This document shows positions 57,855 through 64,000 of a stretch of 64,000 nucleotides of DNA, one piece after another. The DNA is from Posidonia oceanica (taxonomy: Eukaryota > Streptophyta > Magnoliopsida > Alismatales > Posidoniaceae). The notes under the pieces are model-generated. The model searched no databases. It was not told the origin of the DNA and worked only from the letters and a program-made list of their open reading frames with translations. The DNA is taken from contig JAZBRS010000020.1 in NCBI GenBank assembly GCA_037176725.1, positions 101,574,501-101,638,500 on the forward strand, read 5' to 3'. Position 1 is the stretch's first letter. Each line of letters begins with the position of its first letter. The position numbers were made by a program, and so were the translations under genes.

Positions 57855-59349
57855 TTTTAAATTGTTGGGTTTGAATTTGAAAGTGAAATTTCTAACCCAA
57901 ATTAGTGTAACCGACTGACACAGCTTAGAGATGACGAAACCCTAAAGAAGCTGAGAAGATTCTAGGAGATGAGAAGTGAAATCCTAATTCTATAGATAGG
58001 AGAGATGAAGAAACCTAGTCTAGCACACAAATCAAAGAAACCCTAGAAATAAGGTTGACCTAAAAACAACTAAACAGCTCCTAACTTCCAAGTTAACCTT
58101 CGAGATTCTCAAATCAAAATTCTCTAACCCAATTGGCCAGATCAGTGGAGGAAAGTAGGAGGCTCCCCGTGCTTGAGCATGGACCTAATTAAATAACCAC
58201 TTGCCTTTTAAGGTGTAACCTTGTGAACCACTTTTCTAGACACCAAGTAGGAAAAGAATTTTAAATTTGATTCACCCTTAAACTCCCTTGTCCTATTGAG
58301 CTCGAATCCTAGGGACCAATGTCTACTTGATTTTAATTTAGGCTTGGGTCAATGCTTTATGCTTGATATTGTTGTTTTGGACTAAGCAAGGGTGATGAAA
58401 TCCCTACCTTATATTGTGCTATGGGTTATGCCCTTAGGTACTTTGATATATAATATACATTCAATGATGCACAAACAAGTTGTTCTCTCCTGCAAACTAT
58501 GTGCTTTAATATGCAAGAAATTAAAATAAAAGCACGTACCTTTCCTCTAGCAATCTCCAACAATAAAATTTAAATTTCAAAAATAGAAAATCTATATCTA
58601 GATGCACAAGATATTATGCATGTCCTAGAAAGTAAGTTTTTATCTTATCATGAATTTTTGAATTTAAGTTCAATTTTAAATATCTCTTTTGAGATCAAGA
58701 AAAATCCAACAAGATATGATGAAATTTAAATTTCAAAAATAGAAAGTCTATATCTAGATACACAAGATATGATGCATGTCCTAGAAAGTAGATTTCTATC
58801 TTATCATGAAATTTTGAATTTAAGTTCAACTTTAAATATCTCTTTTAAGAAAAATCCAACAAGATATGATGAAATTTAAATTTCAAAAATAGAAAGTCTT
58901 TATCTAGATGCACAAGATATGATGCATGTCCTAGAAATTAGGTTTCTATCTTATCATGAATTTTTGAATTTAAGTTCAACTTTAAACATCTCTTCTTCTT
59001 TTTTACTTTTGAGATCAAGAAAAATCCAACAAAATATATGACTTAGATAATAATTGAGATAATCTTGAAAAATTCAGGAAAAATTATCAAAAATTTTGAG
59101 AAATAAAGAACTTACTTGGACTTCTTCTTTTTCACTCCTCCAATCCCTGTTTTATATACTTCAACCCCAAATCAAAAAGTATCTTCTTTTTTTTCAATTT
59201 TTTTTAGATAAAAACGAAAAGAATGATTAAAATAACGAAATTTTTATTATTTTTTTTTAAAATAAAAACGGAAAAAACAAAGAAAAAAAAATAACCAACA
59301 ATAAATCAATGTTATGAAACACTACTCTCCGGCAACGGCGCCAAAAACT
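57855..59349 (-). other. Athila-like element leader with three ~150-bp repeats
   Basis: Untranslated leader between the PBS (59,326-59,343) and the gag-like ATG. At 58,560-59,030 three copies of a ~150-bp unit share AAATTTAAATTTCAAAAATA and CACAAGATATGATGCATGTC. A/T-rich runs lie at 59,190-59,300. Confidence 0.8.
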
Positions 59350-60618
59350 TGATGTAAATTTTAATTAACCGTAAGTGCACGGTGTACTATGTAGTACGTA
59401 TGCAAAATACAAGTCGATCCCATAAAGAATAATGTTTGAAAACAAAGACTTATTATCAACTATTGAAAGGATGGTTGAAAGAGATGATGATTAAGAACTA
59501 AAACTAGAAGATGTAATCAAATTAATTAAAACAAACCTAGGGCTTTGAATCCATTTATGTAAAATCCAATATGCATGACTAAATCCACTCTTGTCTCTCT
59601 TCATGATCTAAATAGTTTACTCAATGGTTCTTATCCTAACAAGCATAACCTATATGCAAAGCACCATAGATTATCAAGTCCTAAGATAAAATCACACAAA
59701 ATAAACTGAATCAAATGATATATGATAGATCTACGATTATATACACAACCCCCAAGTTATTCTTCCCTAAGCATAGACTAAAAAGATATTATCAATATTA
59801 ATCTATCAAAGTTAATCGAATAATGAATGATCCATGTCATATACATCCAGTCTACATAATTATAGCATTTAAGCACGAAAAGACAAAGAGAAACTTAATC
59901 ACAACATATGAACATACATAAACTTCATCTAAACCCTAGATCTAAAAACTTAGCCACACATGATTATGCAAAACATCAAAATAAAAGAGAGGGAAGGAGA
60001 AGAGCAAGACATAATTAATATAAAAAAATGAAATTGCATTAATAAAAATACATTGATTACAGAAAATAGATTGAAGAGCTCTACAACAATGGAGGAAGAA
60101 AGCTTAAGCCTAATGTGGAAGATTAAGCCTCCCCTAGGGTTTACACAATGGGTCTCTTTTATAGGTCTACAAGGCTTGACCGTCACATAAACAAATTCGG
60201 ATACAAATGAGGAAACTGAATTTCAATTACAAGATATTTCTAAGATATTTCTATGATTGCCAAAGACGGAGTCAACATAATCTCCTCTGGACGCCTGGTA
60301 GGCGCCAGTTGTGCACTTGGACTCCTCCTAGGCGCCAGCCTAGCCTGCGTTGGCTCCAACTTTGTTGCTTCTATTATCTTATCTTACTCATTGTGTTCAC
60401 ACACGTGGAAAAGATATATTTAATATCTTGCACGGATTTCCATTTCTCTTATCCTTAGACTTGTATTTCTTTGTCTTTTATCATTTTTCCTCCTTTTCCT
60501 CTTTTCTCTTCAGGTCCACAATTCCTGCACAAATTTCACAAAATACCTCGAGTAATATTATTTATGAACAAAAGAGATAAATATGGGCATAAAATATGTA
60601 AGAATAATGTACTAATCA
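59350..60618 (-). repeat. Athila-like 5' LTR
   Basis: Partner of 53,967-55,240; minus-strand termini TGATTAGTAC and TTTACATCA. Paired GGCGCC modules at 60,285-60,345. A 78-residue frame present in both LTRs is carried passively. Confidence 0.93.
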
Positions 60619-60623
60619 CCAGT

Positions 60624-61065
60624 AAATATGTTTTGGGAGTAATTTGTTAATGCCAGTAAATTGTAATCTAGCTCCCTATTGATTGCCTGAATCATTTTTT
60701 CCAATTTTCTTTTATTTGAAAAATTCTTTCCTATTTTCTTAACAAATTCAAGTTGAATTAAAACAAAATACTATATTAAACTGACAATTTGATGGGTATA
60801 ATTATGTTGAAAAATAACTTTTTAGTTACATTCTTTTAATATATGCATATTATTATCAAGATAAGAATATCTCTTACCTATCGTGATGCAGTTCATAGAG
60901 GTACTAGTTACAAAATTGATGGAAATGACTTTCTAAATAACGAATCAATCATGTCAAAAGATTCTAAGGGTACTGCACATCATGCAAATCTCCAAGCACA
61001 AGACCTCATAACTACAAACCAGATTTTTTTAGCAAACCAACCAAAATTTAAATCTGTTGCAGTTA
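60624..61065 (+). other. Unassigned stretch between the Athila-like element and hAT
   Basis: AT-rich; no gene recognised. The left end of the hAT element may lie here, but I could not find its terminal repeat. Confidence 0.45.
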
Positions 61066-61376
61066 AACATGTAAATCGGTCCATTGGGCTTAACGGGCCC
61101 GGCCCGGTCCGAAAAAAGGGAGGCCCTAACGGGCCTGGGCCAGAGTTTACATGACTCCAGCCTGGCACGATCCACTGCCCACCACTGGGCCAGGCTTGGG
61201 CCGGGCCAATCTGGGTCGGTCCATTGGGCTTTTTAACAAAATATATTTTTTTTATTAAATAATTGATGTATACATAAAAAAATTGGAAAAATACATCAGA
61301 TATTCAACATTTTTAGATTTACAATTTTTACATTAATATAAATTAAAAATTTTACAAAAAAATATATTCATATTCT

Positions 61377-61793
61377 TTAATCAATAATAGAAGCTCCCGT
61401 CTCCATTGAAGTTGTTGTCTCATCGTCGTCTGATTCGTCGTTTAAATTTAAGCTTTGCAGACGATCAACTGCATCGTAGCAATCCTTCAAGCAAATGGAA
61501 GCTTCTACAGATTTTTCAGATAATTTACATATTCTGTCGCTTAAAACTCTTTTACCTGCAGAAAATGCAGACTCCAACGCCACAGTAGACGCCAGAATCA
61601 TTAATAAATTTTTTACCATTCTAGAAACTATAGGAAATCTAATTGCAGTATTAGACCACCACTTTAATACATCTAAGTTATCAATTTCAATATCACTAAA
61701 TGCAAACTCACATTCTAAATAATTTTCTAATTCATTATTAGTTGTTGATTTTACGTATTTTCCTTTTTTCTTATTTAATCTACTCCAAAATGA

Positions 61794-61824
<31 letters not shown>

Positions 61825-63408
61825 TGTCTTCCTACAAAACTATATGTATGTGTACTAGAACTACTTTCACCATAATTTGTAACATATTCTTCAAATAATG
61901 TATATAAAGTTTCCTTAATTCTATTATTAAATTCATCTATTTTATCATTTTTATTTATGTTACTAAAAATATCATCTATAAGTATCATACAATTAACTAA
62001 TCTATGCCTAGGATCCATAATTAATGCTAAGCATGCCCACATTAGAGGCTCATCCCAATAACTATTATATTTTTCTATCATTACTTGAATAATATATTCA
62101 AATTTTGTGAAAGATCTATATTGTTGAAAAGTGGTTGTAATATTAAAAAGAAATGAACTAAAACTAGAGAACTAGTAGGATAATATGTACCAGATAATTG
62201 ATTAGTTGTAGTATAAAATGGTTCTAAAAATGTATGAATTGTGCTAGTATTATGCCAATCTTCATCATTTAATAAATAATTAGATCTTGAATTATAATAT
62301 GTTGTAATTGCGTTACTATAAGATAAACATGAACTTAACATATCATATGTTGAATTCTATCTATATTGAACATCTAATTTAAATTTTTTAAGTTTTAAAC
62401 ATTGTTCTACACATAAATATCTAAATTCTTGATATCTTTTAGGTGATGTTTGAATAAATAAAATAGCTCCTCTCATATTTTCTATATAAAGCCTAATGCA
62501 ATCTATACATTCTTGTACAATTAAATTTAAAATATGATAACAACACCTACAATGAAATAAATCACTATTTAATAGTGGTTTTAAATTTCTTTTTAATATT
62601 TCTATTACAACATTATTATTAGAAGCATTATCAAAAGATATTGTATTAATTTTATTATATATTTTAAATTCTTTAGTGATATCTTCTATAATGTCTGCTA
62701 TTGCTTTTCCAGTGTGTAGTTGATCAAAAAGTCTAAATGCAATTAATCTTTTTTGTAAATTCCATTCTATGTCTATCCAATGTGTAATTAAACATAAGTA
62801 TGGAAAATTATTAGGACCTGTCCACACATCACAAGTTAATGATATTTTACATAATAAACTATAAAACATTCCAATTATAAGTTCTTTATCTTTTTTAAAT
62901 GTTTTATAAATTATATTTTTAATAGTATTTCTAGAATGGCCTTTAAATTGTGAGTTCATATAATTTTGAGAGAAACTTTCAAATCTTTTATTTTCAGAAA
63001 AATTAAATGGTTGTTCATCTTGTACTATAAATTTTGTTAGACCTTCTTTTACTTTTTCTGCATTATATTTCCAATTTACTATTCCATTTGAACCTAGGTG
63101 TAATTTAGATTGTTTTAAATCTGTAGTATCATCTTTATTATGGGCAGCTATACACTTTGTTAAATGCCTAGATATATGACCTACATCCCCACCGCTAGGA
63201 CAAGTGTATTCTGTACCACAATAATTACAATAACATTTATTTCATCGGTAGGGTCTAATGTAACATGTTCCCAAACCCATGAATTTTGTTTCTTAGGTTT
63301 TTTGGTGGCTGTGGATTGTGTTTGTGTAGTTGTGGGTTAAGGCTACTCTGACTCTTGGGTAGGGTTATAATCATGGCTTCCTACGTTTTCATGATAATGA
63401 TATGCCAT
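61377..63408 (-). pseudogene. hAT transposase, broken
   Basis: Cut-and-paste transposase. The likely start is ATG 63,408 (MAYHYHENVGSHDYN). A BED-type zinc finger follows (WVWEHV, then CNYCGTEYTCP, then HISRHLTKC) across a one-base frameshift near 63,245. The RNase-H-fold core has TCDVWTGP (Asp near 62,830) and ISFDNASNN (Asp near 62,632), with CCYHILNLIVQ nearby. The C-terminal dimerisation region reads DVLKWWS, FPIVSRMVKNLLMI, STVALESAFSAG and RVLSDRICKLS. Stops include TAG at 62,357 and TAG near 63,346; another frameshift is near 62,100. A run of 11 Ser (TAG/AGT repeats, about 61,796-61,830) lies in the linker. Confidence 0.88.
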
Positions 63409-63755
63409 TATAATGAAAAAAAATTGATAATAAAAAGAAAATTCTTATCCCAAAAAAACCAAAACCTAAAAATGGAGGGATTAGAAGTAGGGAAATTGGA
63501 GGGATTAGAAGTAAAGAAATTTTTTTGTTGGCGAACGATGTGGAGGCAGAGATGTGGAGGCGGAGCCGACAAGCCGCAGGGCGGAAGGAGAGTGAATGTT
63601 GAAAATTTGGAGACCGGAGTCAGTATTGTTAATGGAGACCGGAGTCCAGAGCCAAACTTGTATTCTAGAAATTTGAGAATGAAGAATTGTAGAGAATTGT
63701 AGAGATTGAGAGGAGTTGAGAAGAAGTTGTGTGGAAAATGACAAGAGTAAGGTGA

Positions 63756-63767
63756 TATTTATAGAAG
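63756..63767 (-). promoter_or_regulatory. TATA box of the hAT transposase gene
   Basis: Minus-strand CTATAAATATC, about 350 bp before the predicted ATG at 63,408, followed by a pyrimidine-rich leader (TTCTCAACTCCTCTCAATCT). Position and sequence fit a plant core promoter. Confidence 0.55.
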
Positions 63768-63799
63768 AAAGAAGAAGAGGACAAGAAGAAAAAGAAAAA

Positions 63800-63875
63800 G
63801 AAAATTTACGTTGAAAGCCAACATTCCTAATGAACGTTGAGCCAGCCAACATTCATTTTACTGAACGCTGGCAGA
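63800..63875 (-). repeat. Paired palindromic modules upstream of the hAT promoter
   Basis: On the minus strand GCCAGCGTTCA, a 6-base loop, TGAATGTTGGC, then CAACGTTCA, a short loop, GAATGTTGGC: two back-to-back inverted pairs, the arrangement also seen in several LTRs here. Confidence 0.65.
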
Positions 63876-64000
63876 ATTTTTTTTTTTTTTTTAAATACTG
63901 GCCCAGCCCGGCCAGGGGCCACTGTTACAGCGGGCCCTTAGTGGGCCTAATTGTGCGGGCCCTTAATGGGCCTGTTTCAAGCTGGGCAGACTTTTTGTCG

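Larger units (their letters stand above)
53967..60618 (-). mobile_element. Athila-like non-autonomous LTR element, 6.65 kb
   Basis: LTRs at 53,967-55,240 and 59,350-60,618, TSD CCAGT at 53,962-53,966 and 60,619-60,623. The PBS on the minus strand is TGGCGCCGTTGCCGGAGA (59,326-59,343), the tRNA-Asp type used by Athila elements. The PPT (minus) is GGTATGGGGGTATT at 55,241-55,254. The 4.1-kb interior has one gag-like frame and no protease, RT or integrase, so it depends on a helper. The LTRs differ by a few percent, mainly transitions. Confidence 0.92.
61066..64000 (-). mobile_element. hAT transposon, right end beyond the window
   Basis: GGGCC/GGCCC-rich subterminal blocks lie at both sides of a transposase gene: 61,076-61,235 (GGGCCCGGCCCGG-like words) and 63,898-63,985 (CGGGCCCTTAGTGGGCC-like words). 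Such GC-rich subterminal repeats are typical of Ac-type hAT elements. The minus-strand 5' end (CGACAAAAAGTCTGCCCAGC inwards) is cut by the window edge. Neither TIR nor TSD can be verified. Confidence 0.75.

Noticed and set aside
54567..60186. A 78-codon minus-strand frame present twice (54,567-54,803 and 59,950-60,186)
   Set aside because: The copies are the two LTRs of one element, so conservation reflects common origin; there is no family resemblance.
63505..63852. A 115-codon minus-strand frame near the hAT promoter
   Set aside because: It lies across the presumed promoter, TATA box and untranslated leader of the transposase gene; the hAT start is better placed at 63,408.

Overview
This is a gene-poor, transposon-dense stretch of a flowering-plant nuclear genome. 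I found no host protein-coding gene, tRNA, rRNA or CRISPR array. Every coding region I recognise belongs to a plant mobile element, and all are broken. The species cannot be named from the sequence; dual-RNase-H Tat elements, Athila-type PBS sites, short copia elements and hAT transposons only say angiosperm.

Left third (1-25,470): an inverted Tat-type LTR (1-1690) abuts element A (1691-20,295, + strand), a Ty3/gypsy element of the Tat lineage. A has a truncated 5' LTR, PBS, gag, protease, RT, a decayed first RNase H, an intact-looking second (archaeal-type) RNase H, integrase, an extra DUF7745/plant-mobile-domain-like ORF, a 3' UTR with ~93-bp tandem repeats, a PPT and a complete 3.4-kb 3' LTR. 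A interrupts a second inverted Tat element (B2; PBS 20,416-20,433, LTR 20,440-22,792). B2 is followed by the 5' part of an unclassified LTR element (E).

Middle (25,470-42,066), AT-rich: a copia 3' end on the minus strand; a hAT-type MITE with an 8-bp TSD; a structurally complete 4.74-kb copia element on the minus strand with TSD GATTT; two solo LTRs with TSDs AATGG and CTATC; and a plus-strand copia fragment (protease to RT) whose integrase has lost its catalytic Glu.

Right third (42,100-64,000): the 3' end of a second Tat element, D, with 51-bp tandem repeats, split by a 5.7-kb solo LTR (C, TSD GTGCC) and ending in D's 3.5-kb LTR; an Athila-like non-autonomous element on the minus strand (TSD CCAGT) with a gag-like frame but no pol; and a broken hAT transposase gene on the minus strand running to the window edge.

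Three patterns cut across families. (1) LTRs of otherwise unlike elements carry paired palindromic word modules: the arrangement is the same and the word differs by family. (2) Four Tat-type LTR families share a U5 block and a copy of the first ~10 nt of their own PBS inside the LTR. (3) In-frame stops in the Tat and copia genes are overwhelmingly TAG, usually at glutamine positions, as CAG-to-TAG decay at methylated CHG sites would produce.
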